NCBI GenBank assembly: GCA_958446835.1
Contig: CAUCXT010000003.1
Coordinates: 1 to 64,000, forward strand
DNA length: 64,000 nucleotides
Reading direction: 5' to 3'
DNA from: an uncultured Eubacterium sp.
Lineage (GTDB): Bacteria; Bacillota; Clostridia; Lachnospirales; Lachnospiraceae
Shown here: one piece after another, positions 1 through 8,831 of the stretch
Layout: each line of letters starts with the position of its first letter
How positions within the stretch are numbered: position 1 is the first letter of the stretch
Program-made: the position numbers and the translations under genes
The notes under the pieces: model-generated
Database searches by the model: none
The model's input: only the letters and a program-made list of their open reading frames with translations
Told to the model about the DNA's origin: nothing

Positions 1-244
1 TCCGCCATGTATGCAAAAATCTCATCCTTTATGCATTGTGTTTCCGAGACTACTCCTTGGAATGTGTATCTTAAAACATTCTACCCTCCACGCGCCGGCA
101 TGTCAAGATATGGCAGCATATGTCCGGACATACCGGTGCCCGGTCACGCATGCTATGATATGGCAAAAAAACGGAGCACGCCATATTTTTGAATACAGCG
201 CACTCCGTCTCGTAATTATCAATAAATATTCAAATTAGCAGCTG
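1..244. other. Non-coding left edge
   Basis: I see no convincing gene here: the short open frames lack ribosome binding sites and recognisable protein sequence. A perfect 14-bp palindrome, TATGTCCGGACATA, lies at 119-132. A long-loop hairpin (ACGGAG at 171-176 against CTCCGT at 203-208) lies just downstream of the minus-strand DUF1540 gene and may be its terminator, but it has no clear T-tract. Confidence 0.4.
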
Positions 245-562
245 TTATCTGCTCACGAATGTAGCACATTCCGTCTCAGAAGATATCATCGCATGCGTTC
301 CGGTCACATCGACATGCTTTGCTGTACAGTTCTTATCATCATTGTAACGGCACTTAACCGCATCGCAGATGATATTGGTAATTCTCTTAGGTTCACACTC
401 ACATGCGGATGTCACCCTCGGGCTTCCACACTCACAGAATGAGGCACAACAGGTAGATGATGAACTCTCAGCCATTGCTCCATCCACCTTGATTCCATCT
501 CTCTTACAGCAATTGCAGTCATTGTATACGCAGCTCTTTACGCCACAAGCTAAATCATTCAT
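245..562 (-). CDS. DUF1540 domain protein, two copies of the domain
   Basis: A 105-residue cysteine-rich cytoplasmic protein with two DUF1540 modules, at roughly residues 5-42 and 64-104. Each follows a pattern like C-x3-C-x-YN-x-C, then I/V-x-V-x-G, then a T/E-x-C-A-S/T-F end. Cysteine spacing suggests metal binding, but no function is established for the family. The start at 562 is chosen over a frame nine codons longer because GGAGG stands 7 nt before this ATG. The gene stands alone and no partner is evident. Family assignment is confident; role unknown. Confidence 0.8.
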   Translation of the reverse strand: MNDLACGVKSCVYNDCNCCKRDGIKVDGAMAESSSSTCCASFCECGSPRVTSACECEPKRITNIICDAVKCRYNDDKNCTAKHVDVTGTHAMISSETECATFVSR

Positions 563-733
563 GCTCACACCTCCAATAAAAATATACAACGAAAAATCAT
601 TGCATTTTTAGTATGGCTCAGAGCACGATTTTTATTCTGAAAACAATGACAAATTTCATTCTGTTGATGTCTTATGGCAAATAATCAGCCGGCAGCTTTT
701 CAGTCAAATTTTCCTCTCACAATTACCGATACA

Positions 734-1537
734 TTAAAGCAACTTATCAATAAGCATGAATATTCCAAACAGAACAGGCTGGTGCGCAAGATATATTATC
801 ATGGTATGCCTTCCGATAAATGCAAGCGGTCTGCAAAAATTTTTGTATAAAAATCCCGGAAGCTTCTTACTTTTAAAAACATATCCGCCCATGGCTCCCG
901 ACAGGAACAAAAACCCCCACGGAATAACCGGGTAATAATCGGCGGAAAACAGCTTCTGCGAAAATCCCATTATGTACAGAAACATATTTTTTCCTCCATA
1001 GAGGAAGCCCGGCATAGAAATACGCCAGTACATAAGCTGTATATATCCATCGTATATATTCCTGCCCACAACGAACAGGAATAAAAATACCAGCATCCAT
1101 ATAAGGCGCCCATACACTTTTTCTTTGTTAAATGCTTCCTTTTTCACAGCCTTTTTCCCGGATATATATTCGCACAGTCCATATAGGACCATCATCATTC
1201 CAAGAAGGTGAAGAATACCGAAAACAATCGTCTGAGACGGCATTACAACTATCGTTACAATAGATAACAGCAGCGCTATAAGAACCGTTCTTATGCCTCT
1301 TTTCAGATTGTTTCTCGAAAAATTACATGATATTCCAGATATAAATATAAGAGAACCCGACATGCAGTCGCGTATGGTAGAAAACCAGTCTGAATACAGA
1401 TATGGTATCTCATGGCCAAGTATGTCATTCAAGTCATACATGAAATGGTAATAAAACACATATATTATCAGAATCCCCCTTATTATATCAAGAAGATATA
1501 TTCTGTTCTTTTTTTCTTTTCTTGACAATCCTTTCAT
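734..1537 (-). CDS. DUF1624 / HGSNAT-like integral membrane protein
   Basis: A 267-residue polytopic membrane protein. After a charged N-terminus (KGLSRKEKKNR) it runs into a first membrane helix with the family motif LLDIIRGILIIYVFYYHFMYD, followed by about six more hydrophobic segments. This pattern fits the DUF1624 / heparan-alpha-glucosaminide N-acetyltransferase-like acyltransferase family, whose members are thought to move acyl groups across the membrane. The ATG at 1537 is preferred, with GAGGA 6 nt upstream. A frame 27 codons longer would need a TTG start. It is monocistronic, divergent from the B12 operon. The acyl substrate cannot be read from sequence. Confidence 0.75.
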   Translation of the reverse strand: MKGLSRKEKKNRIYLLDIIRGILIIYVFYYHFMYDLNDILGHEIPYLYSDWFSTIRDCMSGSLIFISGISCNFSRNNLKRGIRTVLIALLLSIVTIVVMPSQTIVFGILHLLGMMMVLYGLCEYISGKKAVKKEAFNKEKVYGRLIWMLVFLFLFVVGRNIYDGYIQLMYWRISMPGFLYGGKNMFLYIMGFSQKLFSADYYPVIPWGFLFLSGAMGGYVFKSKKLPGFLYKNFCRPLAFIGRHTMIIYLAHQPVLFGIFMLIDKLL

Positions 1538-1767
1538 CCAAATCCTCGTTTTCCGGCAGAGCAGCACTTTCTCCACCATGCTTTGTATAACAGAATGAGT
1601 AATCTGCACTTTTTTCAAAAGATAATCCTGTGATTATACCTAATTCAATATTAAATCGACCAAATTTAGAGTTGATTTTTCTCTATACTAGCATAATGTA
1701 TCATCTTTAGCAATATGTTTTGTTTTCCCGGAAACATTCTTTAATCAACTTTTATATCTGCTATGCG

Positions 1768-1794
1768 TTGACTTTTCATTCACGCTGTTATAAA
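1768..1794 (+). promoter_or_regulatory. Candidate promoter of the B12-riboswitch operon
   Basis: TTGACT at 1768-1773 is followed by TATAAA at 1789-1794 (15-nt spacer), or by TAAACT two bases further on with a 17-nt spacer. It lies about 40-50 nt before the riboswitch. Spacing is not ideal, so confidence is moderate. Confidence 0.4.
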
Positions 1795-1834
1795 CTGTTT
1801 TAGTTCCTGCCATACTGGAACTGTGATATCATAG

Positions 1835-2040
1835 CGGTTCAGACATTATTCTTAATGTCTGCTAAGAGGGAATCAGGTGGAATGCCTGAACGAACCCGTC
1901 GCTGTATGGGAATAGCCCGTCCAACGCTTGTGCCGCGTAAAAGTCACTGGAATATTTTTATCCCGGGAAGACGTGGATGGGTGTCATGTCCTGAGTCAGA
2001 AGACCTGCCCTATGTAAATAATATATGTCTGCGTGGATTC
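1835..2040 (+). promoter_or_regulatory. Cobalamin (B12) riboswitch
   Basis: The leader carries the conserved B12-riboswitch blocks in order: AAGAGGGAATC then GGTGGAATGCC near 1862-1892, CCCGTCGCTGTA near 1900, an AGTCACTGG block, and the terminal AGTCAGAAGACCTGCC near 1995-2010. A closing stem can form between CAGACATTATT (1840-1850) and the AATAATATATGTCTG segment at about 2014-2028. The latter can alternatively pair with GACAT at 2042-2046, a plausible expression switch before the ribosome binding site at 2081. It precedes a DUF4430 gene and an ECF S-component gene, so low cobalamin should raise their expression. Confidence 0.9.
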
Positions 2041-2092
2041 GGACATTATTTCATCACACAAAAATACAATCTATTATTTAAGGAGAAAACAA

Positions 2093-2494
2093 ATGAGCAA
2101 AAAGAGCAAAAAGATTTTATTCGGTGTTCTTGGCTTAGTTGTAGCTGTTGTAGTTCTGGCACTGCTCTACATCAACTTCAGACCTCAGCCAAAGGATGCA
2201 GGTGGCAGCAAAACCATCACATTAACCGTAGTATTCGCAGATGCAAGCACTAAGGAGTTCACAATCAAGACAAATGAAGACTATCTTCGCGGTGCTCTTG
2301 AGCAGGAGAACCTCATCACAGGTGACGAATCCGATTGGGGATTATATGTCAAGACTGTTGCCGGTGTGACCGCAGATGATTCCGCAAATCAGTACTGGGC
2401 TCTCTATATCGGTGATGATTATTCCCAGACGGGCGTTGATACAACACCGGTCAATGACGGCGATTCCTTTAAGTTTGCAATTGAGTCATATTAA
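2093..2494 (+). CDS. DUF4430 membrane-anchored protein, probable cobalamin-binding component
   Basis: A 133-residue protein with a lysine-rich N-terminus, one membrane helix (about residues 8-27) and an extracellular DUF4430 domain: ITLTVVFADASTKEFTIKTNEDYLRGALEQENLI, then a conserved YWALYIGDDYS segment and a VNDGDSFKFAI end. There is no lipobox cysteine, so anchoring is by the uncleaved helix or signal peptide. DUF4430 matches the C-terminal domain of vertebrate transcobalamin and intrinsic factor. Position behind a B12 riboswitch and 16 nt before an ECF S component supports a role capturing cobalamin at the cell surface. The start at 2093 has AAGGAG 6-7 nt upstream. Ligand is inferred. Confidence 0.8.
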   Translation: MSKKSKKILFGVLGLVVAVVVLALLYINFRPQPKDAGGSKTITLTVVFADASTKEFTIKTNEDYLRGALEQENLITGDESDWGLYVKTVAGVTADDSANQYWALYIGDDYSQTGVDTTPVNDGDSFKFAIESY

Positions 2495-2510
2495 AAGACT
2501 ATAAATTGTC

Positions 2511-3011
2511 ATGAAATATACAACTTTTGAAATAGTAATACTTGGAATGCTTGGAGCTATCGCGTATGTATGTCAGGTAGCTTTGAGCTTCCTTCCCAAT
2601 ATAGAGGTTGTATCCATACTTTTCATTGTATATACCAAGGTCTTTGGAAAAAAGGCTCTCTTCCCGATATATGTATTTGTTCTTCTGGAAGGAATCTTCT
2701 GGGGCTTTGGAAGCTGGTGGATAATGTATCTTTATATATGGGCTATTCTGTGGGGCATAACGATGCTGTGCCGCCGCAACGATTCCTCAGTTATATGGGC
2801 TATAATCAACGGCGCTTATGGGCTGAGCTTCGGTGCACTGTGCTCCATCACACAGGGTGTGATGTTCGGTATCGGTTCAGGCTTCGCTTATTTTATCAGC
2901 GGAATTCCTTTTGACATCGCACATTGTATAGGCAATTTTTTTACAGCATTGTTTCTGTATAAACCTCTTACAATTTTGCTCTCAAAAGTAAGGAAAATGC
3001 TTGTAAAATAA
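2511..3011 (+). CDS. ECF transporter S component, probable cobalamin
   Basis: A 166-residue integral membrane protein with five or six hydrophobic segments, an N-terminal FEIVILGMLGAIAYVCQVALSFLPNIEVVSILF region and a basic C-terminal tail, typical in size and topology of energy-coupling factor substrate-binding (S) subunits. These subunits bind the vitamin and use a shared EcfA-EcfA'-EcfT module, which is not encoded here. Specificity for cobalamin (CbrT-like) or a precursor is inferred from the upstream B12 riboswitch and co-transcription with the DUF4430 gene. The ribosome binding site is weak, consistent with translation coupled to the upstream gene. A terminator follows at 3042. Confidence 0.75.
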   Translation: MKYTTFEIVILGMLGAIAYVCQVALSFLPNIEVVSILFIVYTKVFGKKALFPIYVFVLLEGIFWGFGSWWIMYLYIWAILWGITMLCRRNDSSVIWAIINGAYGLSFGALCSITQGVMFGIGSGFAYFISGIPFDIAHCIGNFFTALFLYKPLTILLSKVRKMLVK

Positions 3012-3041
3012 CACTTATTGACGTAAAATAAATATAAATCC

Positions 3042-3075
3042 GGGGCTGCCTTATCCGGCAGTCCCTCTTGTTTTA
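3042..3075 (+). terminator. Terminator of the B12 operon
   Basis: GGGGCTGCC (3042-3050) pairs with GGCAGTCCC (3057-3065), with one G-T pair, followed by TCTTGTTTT. It separates the ECF S component from the lactonase gene. Confidence 0.8.
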
Positions 3076-3134
3076 CAGGATGCTTCTATACTAATAATGT
3101 TGCTGCTTTTGTTCGCAGCAGAATCGAGGTTACT

Positions 3135-4181
3135 ATGTCAGAAAAATATGTTGCATACGTCGGATCATATACACATGATTCAAGTAAAGGAATAACCATC
3201 TTAGATGTTGACAACGAAGCCGGACGAATGGCTTACCGCGAAGAGGTAATAGTCAACAATTCATCTTATCTAATTATATCCCACAACGGCAAGTATCTTT
3301 ATTCTATCGTAGATGAAGGTATTGCCTCCTTCAAGATTCTTCCGGACGGAGGACTTGAGTATATAACCACCTCCTCAATAAAGGGCATGAGAGGCTGCCA
3401 TCTGTCAATGACAAAGGCAGATGACTATATATTCGTATCCGGTTACCATGACGGTAAGCTCACAGTCCTTCACGTAAACGAGGATGGAACTGTCGGTGCC
3501 ATAACGGATGAGATATATCACAAGGGAATGGGAAGTATCGCAGAGAGAAATTTCCGTCCGCACATCAACTGCTCTGTTCTTACACCTGATGAGGACTTAT
3601 TATGTGTATGTGATATTGGTATGGATCAGGTCAAGCTCTATGATTTCAATAAGGCTACAGGCAAGCTCAAGCTGTCCGACATCATACGCTGCCAGCTTGA
3701 ATCCGCTCCACGCGAGATCACCTTCAGCCCGGACGGAAAATTTGCCTATATCGTATGTGAATTGAAGAATTACATAGACGTATATAAATATACTCCTGAT
3801 GCCAAGAATCGTTTTGAGTTCGTACAGAATATCTTCACTGTCCGTAAGGGACATAAGGAGAATACCGCTGCTGCTGCAATTCAGGTATCCAAAAACGGCG
3901 ATTATGTATTATGCTCCAATGCCGGCGACAATAGCGTTACAATCTATTCAGTAGACAAGGAATCAGGTCTTTTAACTCTTAAGAACAGTCTTCCTATAAG
4001 CGGCGACTATCCTAAGGATATCAACCTGTTCCCTGATGAAAAGCACCTTGTATCGGTTAACAATGAATCAGGTTCATTGACATTCTTTACAATAAACTAT
4101 GACAAGGGACTTCTGGTAATGAACGGCAATCCGATAAAGATTGATACCCCTAACTGTATCACGATACATAAGCTTGCCTAG
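3135..4181 (+). CDS. Lactonase family protein (6-phosphogluconolactonase-like beta-propeller)
   Basis: A 348-residue cytoplasmic seven-bladed propeller of the Pgl/lactonase family: YVGSYTHDSSKGI at the N-terminus, repeated blade strands such as YLIISHNGKYLYSI and REITFSPDGKFAYIV, and the conserved RPHINCSVLTPDEDLLCVCDIGMDQV region. Members hydrolyse 6-phosphogluconolactone or related sugar lactones, feeding the oxidative pentose phosphate pathway. No pathway gene is adjacent, so the true substrate is uncertain. The ATG at 3135 has GAGG 6 nt upstream. It is monocistronic, between two terminators. Confidence 0.82.
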   Translation: MSEKYVAYVGSYTHDSSKGITILDVDNEAGRMAYREEVIVNNSSYLIISHNGKYLYSIVDEGIASFKILPDGGLEYITTSSIKGMRGCHLSMTKADDYIFVSGYHDGKLTVLHVNEDGTVGAITDEIYHKGMGSIAERNFRPHINCSVLTPDEDLLCVCDIGMDQVKLYDFNKATGKLKLSDIIRCQLESAPREITFSPDGKFAYIVCELKNYIDVYKYTPDAKNRFEFVQNIFTVRKGHKENTAAAAIQVSKNGDYVLCSNAGDNSVTIYSVDKESGLLTLKNSLPISGDYPKDINLFPDEKHLVSVNNESGSLTFFTINYDKGLLVMNGNPIKIDTPNCITIHKLA

Positions 4182-4236
4182 TGTTAAATCAGTCATTGCA
4201 CCTTAGCGTTTTTTTAACGCAGATACATTTCGACAT

Positions 4237-4278
4237 AAAAAGCTGCGGCAGTCCGGATATGGACTGCCGCAGCTTTTT
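4237..4278. terminator. Bidirectional terminator, lactonase / parC
   Basis: A perfect 18-bp stem (AAAAAGCTGCGGCAGTCC at 4237-4254 with its complement at 4261-4278) and a 6-nt loop give A/T tracts on both sides. It can stop the plus-strand lactonase and the minus-strand parE-parC transcripts. Confidence 0.9.
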
Positions 4279-4362
4279 CGTGTGACATATTTTTTGTATG
4301 TTTCCGCATTCTTATGTAACACAACTTTTATATGTCGAATGTTCTCTCTATAGCCGGAAAAT

Positions 4363-6606
4363 CTATTTTTTCTGCCCCTTGGAATCTCTCTTAGAGAGTC
4401 TCAGTTTTTTCAGTGAGATATCCTTATCCTTGTACTGAATCGATACGTCCGCCTCCTCAGGTATAATGTACACTTCGTCAACATTATCACTATCGTCAAC
4501 TTTCATACCACGGACACCAACTGCGCTCTTCTTCTTCTCTGGTATCTCTTCAAGCATAAACTTAAGGAAATAGCCATTCTCCGTCTGAAGCACTACACTC
4601 TGTGTATTCACTGCGCTGACCACCTCAATGCTCGTCACAAGGTCGCCCTCCATAAGCTTGGTTGCGGCAACTGTCCTCTTAGATACATCGAATTCCGAAC
4701 CATCAACAAGCTTCATCATAGCCTTCTTTGTTGTGAACAACAACTTCCGACCTGCAAGCAGACTGTTACAGCATAAGAATATAATCTCCTCTCCCGCGCT
4801 GCTGTAGTTGCCAAGGTTGTCAATAGGAGTTCCCTTATCACGGAATTTCACAAATGGTATATCCCTTACCTTTATCTGATGAAGATTTCCATTGTCGGTA
4901 AAAATACATATCTTGTCGGTGTTCATGCAGTTAAACACATATTTGTTCTCGGCATGAACAGCCTCTTTGTTTCTCTCATAAGCAGCTGTATCTATAGTTT
5001 TGGCATACCCGAAACGATCCATGAGGAATACAACCTCCTGCTCTACAAGCTTCTGCTCCTCGAACACTGCTGCCTTTCCATCCTCTATTATGGTCTTTCT
5101 CGGAAGTGCATACTCCTTCTTGATATTGTCTAAATCCTTCTTGATGACTTTCACCATAGCTCTTCTGCTGTTCAGTATATCTTCGTATTCAGCAATCCTG
5201 GCAAGTGTCTCTTCATACTCCTTCTCAAGTGCAAGAATCTCAAGTCCGATGAGCTTATAAAGACGAAGCTCCAATATAGCGCCTGCCTGCTTCTCGGTAA
5301 AATGGAGCTTAGAAGCATCCTTGCGCGATTTCTCAGTCTTAAAGTTAATGCCCTCAGTATTTCCGGTAATCAGACAGTCCTTTGCCATCTTAAGGTTCTT
5401 ACTGCCCCTCAGTATCTCGATAATCAGGTCAATTATATTACAGGCGCGTATAAGTCCTTCCTTAATCTCCTTATTGTCAAGTTCTTTATTCAGAAGCGTG
5501 GTATATTTTCTTGTGGCAAGCTCAAACTGGAAATCAATATGGTGTGTAATTATCTGCTTAAGTCCAAGTGTCTCAGGTCTTCCATCGACAATCGCAAGCA
5601 TGTTCACGCCGAATGTGTCCTCAAGCTTCGTTTTCTTATACAGCATATTGATGAGCTTATCTACATCCACATTCTTCTTAAGTTCTAAGACAATGCGGAT
5701 TCCCTCCTTTGAGGACTCATTGGATATATCCGTTATATCCTGTGTCTTTTTAGTCTCAATAAGATCCACAACATCGGATATGAACTTACCTATGCCAGCG
5801 CCTATCATAGTATACGGGATCTCAGTTATGACAAGCTTGTCCTTATCGCCCTTCTTAGCTGCCGGCTCGAACTCAACCTTGCCGCGGAGCTTGATTCTTC
5901 CCGTACCACTCTCATATATATCAAGAAGCTCACTCTTATTAACTACAAGTCCTCCCGTAGGAAAATCCGGTCCTATAATATACTGCATAAGCTCCTGTGT
6001 TGTGATATCCGGATTATCCATACATGCCTTTACAGCATCTATAACCTCACCAAGATTATGCGTAGGTATATTCGTTGTCATACCGACTGCAATACCCTCA
6101 GAACCATTGACCAGAAGATTCGGAACCCTTACCGGAAGAACCACAGGCTCCTTCTCCGTCTCGTCGAAATTCGGCATGAAATCTACTACATTCTTATCAA
6201 GATCGGCAAGGTATACATCCTGTGTGAATTTCTTTAGCTTAGCCTCCGTATATCGCATAGCCGCGGCGCCATCGCCCTCAATCGAGCCGAAATTACCATG
6301 GCCATCGACCAGTGCCATTCCCTTTTTAAAGTCCTGCTCTAACACAACAAGCGTGTCATATATTGAGCTGTCACCGTGCGGATGATATTTACCCATCGTA
6401 TCTCCAACGATACGCGCCGATTTACGATGCGGCTTGTCATAGTTAAGTCCAAGCTGTTCCATCGCATAGAGCACACGCCTCTGTACAGGCTTAAGCCCAT
6501 CGCGCACATCCGGCACGGCACGCGCCGTTATTACGCTCATCGAATAATCTATGTATGATTTCTGCATCAGCTCAGAATACTCTGTCTGCATAATCTGTTC
6601 TGCCAT
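4363..6606 (-). CDS. parC: DNA topoisomerase IV subunit A
   Basis: A 747-residue type IIA topoisomerase A subunit that breaks and rejoins DNA, mainly to decatenate daughter chromosomes. The breakage domain holds the catalytic Arg118-Tyr119 (AAAMRYTE) and an unaltered quinolone-resistance region (HPHGDSSIYD, Ser80 and Asp84). The C-terminal propeller region (from about 500) lacks an evident GyrA box. The short C-terminal domain, the parE gene 48 nt upstream and the absence of dnaA-region genes favour ParC over GyrA. GAGGA stands before the ATG. Clostridial paralogues are easily confused, so the parC/gyrA label is an inference. Confidence 0.85.
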   Translation of the reverse strand: MAEQIMQTEYSELMQKSYIDYSMSVITARAVPDVRDGLKPVQRRVLYAMEQLGLNYDKPHRKSARIVGDTMGKYHPHGDSSIYDTLVVLEQDFKKGMALVDGHGNFGSIEGDGAAAMRYTEAKLKKFTQDVYLADLDKNVVDFMPNFDETEKEPVVLPVRVPNLLVNGSEGIAVGMTTNIPTHNLGEVIDAVKACMDNPDITTQELMQYIIGPDFPTGGLVVNKSELLDIYESGTGRIKLRGKVEFEPAAKKGDKDKLVITEIPYTMIGAGIGKFISDVVDLIETKKTQDITDISNESSKEGIRIVLELKKNVDVDKLINMLYKKTKLEDTFGVNMLAIVDGRPETLGLKQIITHHIDFQFELATRKYTTLLNKELDNKEIKEGLIRACNIIDLIIEILRGSKNLKMAKDCLITGNTEGINFKTEKSRKDASKLHFTEKQAGAILELRLYKLIGLEILALEKEYEETLARIAEYEDILNSRRAMVKVIKKDLDNIKKEYALPRKTIIEDGKAAVFEEQKLVEQEVVFLMDRFGYAKTIDTAAYERNKEAVHAENKYVFNCMNTDKICIFTDNGNLHQIKVRDIPFVKFRDKGTPIDNLGNYSSAGEEIIFLCCNSLLAGRKLLFTTKKAMMKLVDGSEFDVSKRTVAATKLMEGDLVTSIEVVSAVNTQSVVLQTENGYFLKFMLEEIPEKKKSAVGVRGMKVDDSDNVDEVYIIPEEADVSIQYKDKDISLKKLRLSKRDSKGQKK

Positions 6607-6654
6607 CTTATATCCTCACTTTACATTCTAATATTCGGTTAATTGCAAACGCCC

Positions 6655-8577
6655 TTATGCAAGGTCAAGCTCCGCATCATGCGCATGCTCGTGGATAAAC
6701 TCACGGCGTGGTCCGACATCGCTTCCCATAAGCATTGAAGTCACATCGGACGCCATCTTCGCATCCTCTATCTCAACACGCTTAAGTATTCTTGTCTCCG
6801 GGTTGAGTGTAGTCTCCCAGAGCTGGTCTGCATCCATCTCACCAAGTCCCTTGTATCTCTGGAGTGTGAAATTACCTGTATGAGTCTTTCTGTACTTCTC
6901 AAGAGCCTTATCATCATAGAGATACTGTCCTTCTCCCTTCTTAGGTACTACCTTATACAGTGGAGGTGTTGCAAGATACACATGACCCTCCTGAATAAGC
7001 TCCGGCATGAATCTATAGAAAAATGTGAGAAGCAATGTTGCTATGTGTGCACCATCAACATCGGCATCAGTCATTATGATAATCTTATTGTATCTTAGCT
7101 TGGTTATATCAAAATCATTGCCATATCCTTCCGAGAATCCACATCCAAAGCTCGTTATCATGGTCTTAATCTCAGCATTCCCAAGCACCTTGTCCATCGT
7201 TGCCTTCTCGACATTGAGAATCTTACCTCTTATAGGAAGAATAGCCTGTGTACGTCTGTTACGCGCCGTCTTGGCTGAACCACCGGCAGAATCTCCCTCG
7301 ACTATGAACACCTCACACTCCTCCGGGTTACGGCTCTCACAGTTGGCAAGCTTTCCATTGCTGTCGCATGAAAACTTCTGCTTGACTAAGAGATTGGTCT
7401 TAGCCTTCTCCTCCGCCTTACGAATCTTAGCTGACTTCTCTGCACAGGCAATGACCGTCTTTAATGTCTCAAGATTCTTGTCAAAATATCTTACAAGTTC
7501 ATCACCTGTAACTTCAGCTACAACCTTACCGGCGTCCTGATTATCAAGCTTTGTCTTAGTCTGTCCTTCAAATCTAGGCTCCGGATGCTTAACCGCAACA
7601 ACAGCCGTCATTCCATTTCTTACATCCTGTCCGGTGAAGTTCACGTCCTTATCCTTAAGTATGCCTAATTCCCTCGCATACTGATTGATAACTACGGTAA
7701 ACTTAGTCTTAAAGCCGGTAAGATGTGTTCCGCCCTCCTGAGTGTAGATATTGTTACAGAAGCCAAGGATATTCTCCTGAAATGCGTCCACGAACTGTAC
7801 CGCACACTCTACCTCAATGCCCTCGCTTGTATGCTTGAAGTAGATGACATCGTGAAGCGTCTCAAGTCCATCATTGAGAGCCTTAACATAAGCCTTAATT
7901 CCGTCCGGCTCATGGAATACTTCGCTCTCCTCCTCATTAGCTCTCTTATTCTCAAAATATATGGTAAGTCCCGGATTAAGATATGCTGTCTCGTGAAGTC
8001 TGCTCTTCACCTGATCTGCCTTGAAATATGTCTTCTCAAATATCTCATCATCCGGCAGGAATGTGACTGTGGTTCCCGTATCATTCTTCCTGCATGTCCC
8101 AATCTCAGCAAGCGGAGCCATAACATGCCCTCTCTCATAGCGCTGCTTATACACCTTGCCATCCTGTCTTATCTCGACCTCAAGCCATCTTGACAGGGCG
8201 TTGACAACGGAAGCGCCAACTCCGTGTAGACCTCCCGATATCTTGTAAGCTCCGTCACCGAACTTGCCTCCTGCATGAAGTATCGTGAATACAACCTCAA
8301 CAGCCGGGATTCCCGCCTTAGGATGAATACCCACAGGAATTCCTCTTCCATTATCCTTGATTGTAGCTGTGCCATCCTTATTGAGTGAAACCCATATAGA
8401 ATCACAGTAGCCTGCAAGGTGTTCATCAACCGCATTGTCGGCAATCTCATATATAAGATGATTAAGTCCCTTCGTGGACACGCTTCCTATGTACATTCCC
8501 GGACGTTTTCTTACCGCCTCAAGACCCTCTAAGATTGTAATGCTTCCAGCACCATAATCCTGTTTCTTATCTGCCAT
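6655..8577 (-). CDS. parE: DNA topoisomerase IV subunit B
   Basis: A 640-residue ATPase subunit that drives strand passage with the adjacent A subunit. It has the GHKL ATPase site (catalytic Glu44 and Asn48 in YEIADNAVDEH, DNGRGIP at 75-81, GGLHGVG at 115-121), a transducer domain, and a TOPRIM domain with FIVEGDSAGGSAK and the metal-binding DADVDGAH. The start at 8577 is set by AGGAGAAGT directly before the ATG; a frame four codons longer overlaps this site. parE is first in the parE-parC operon, with a good promoter at 8637-8666. Length fits ParE/GyrB without the GyrB insert. Confidence 0.88.
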   Translation of the reverse strand: MADKKQDYGAGSITILEGLEAVRKRPGMYIGSVSTKGLNHLIYEIADNAVDEHLAGYCDSIWVSLNKDGTATIKDNGRGIPVGIHPKAGIPAVEVVFTILHAGGKFGDGAYKISGGLHGVGASVVNALSRWLEVEIRQDGKVYKQRYERGHVMAPLAEIGTCRKNDTGTTVTFLPDDEIFEKTYFKADQVKSRLHETAYLNPGLTIYFENKRANEEESEVFHEPDGIKAYVKALNDGLETLHDVIYFKHTSEGIEVECAVQFVDAFQENILGFCNNIYTQEGGTHLTGFKTKFTVVINQYARELGILKDKDVNFTGQDVRNGMTAVVAVKHPEPRFEGQTKTKLDNQDAGKVVAEVTGDELVRYFDKNLETLKTVIACAEKSAKIRKAEEKAKTNLLVKQKFSCDSNGKLANCESRNPEECEVFIVEGDSAGGSAKTARNRRTQAILPIRGKILNVEKATMDKVLGNAEIKTMITSFGCGFSEGYGNDFDITKLRYNKIIIMTDADVDGAHIATLLLTFFYRFMPELIQEGHVYLATPPLYKVVPKKGEGQYLYDDKALEKYRKTHTGNFTLQRYKGLGEMDADQLWETTLNPETRILKRVEIEDAKMASDVTSMLMGSDVGPRREFIHEHAHDAELDLA

Positions 8578-8636
8578 ACTTCTCCTCATTTCCTATAATC
8601 TATTTTTGTTACACTTTTAATCGAATATATGTTCGT

Positions 8637-8666
8637 ATTATAACACTATTTTAGATAATTTTTCAA
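8637..8666 (-). promoter_or_regulatory. parE promoter
   Basis: On the minus strand, TTGAAA (8661-8666) and TATAAT (8637-8642) are separated by 18 nt, with TGT before the -10. It lies about 60 nt upstream of the parE start. Confidence 0.7.
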
Positions 8667-8683
8667 GAGTTTTTCCAAATTAT

Positions 8684-8752
8684 AGTATTATAATACTTTC
8701 AACAGTAAAGAACCATACTATCGCTATTCCTAGTCTAACAATAGTATGGTTC
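8684..8752. repeat. Paired palindromes between thrC and parE
   Basis: A perfect 14-bp palindrome AGTATTATAATACT (8684-8697) is followed by a 12-bp perfect stem (GAACCATACTAT at 8710-8721 with ATAGTATGGTTC at 8741-8752, 19-nt loop). The stem may terminate thrC, although its T-tract is poor. A 16-nt segment between them (8692-8707) recurs exactly at 16169-16184. Confidence 0.5.
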
Positions 8753-8831
8753 ATCCTATCTGTGTATTATATCACTGTTCGTAATGTAATAAAACCATTA
8801 TTTCTATTCTATCACATAAAATCTATCCTGT

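Noticed and set aside
119..132. Palindrome TATGTCCGGACATA as an operator
   Set aside because: It lies in non-coding DNA at the window edge without a promoter or gene next to it, so no function can be supported.
4363..8577. gyrA-gyrB instead of parC-parE
   Set aside because: The A subunit is short (747 residues) without an evident GyrA box and the locus lacks dnaA/recF neighbours. The ParC/ParE call is kept, with some residual doubt.
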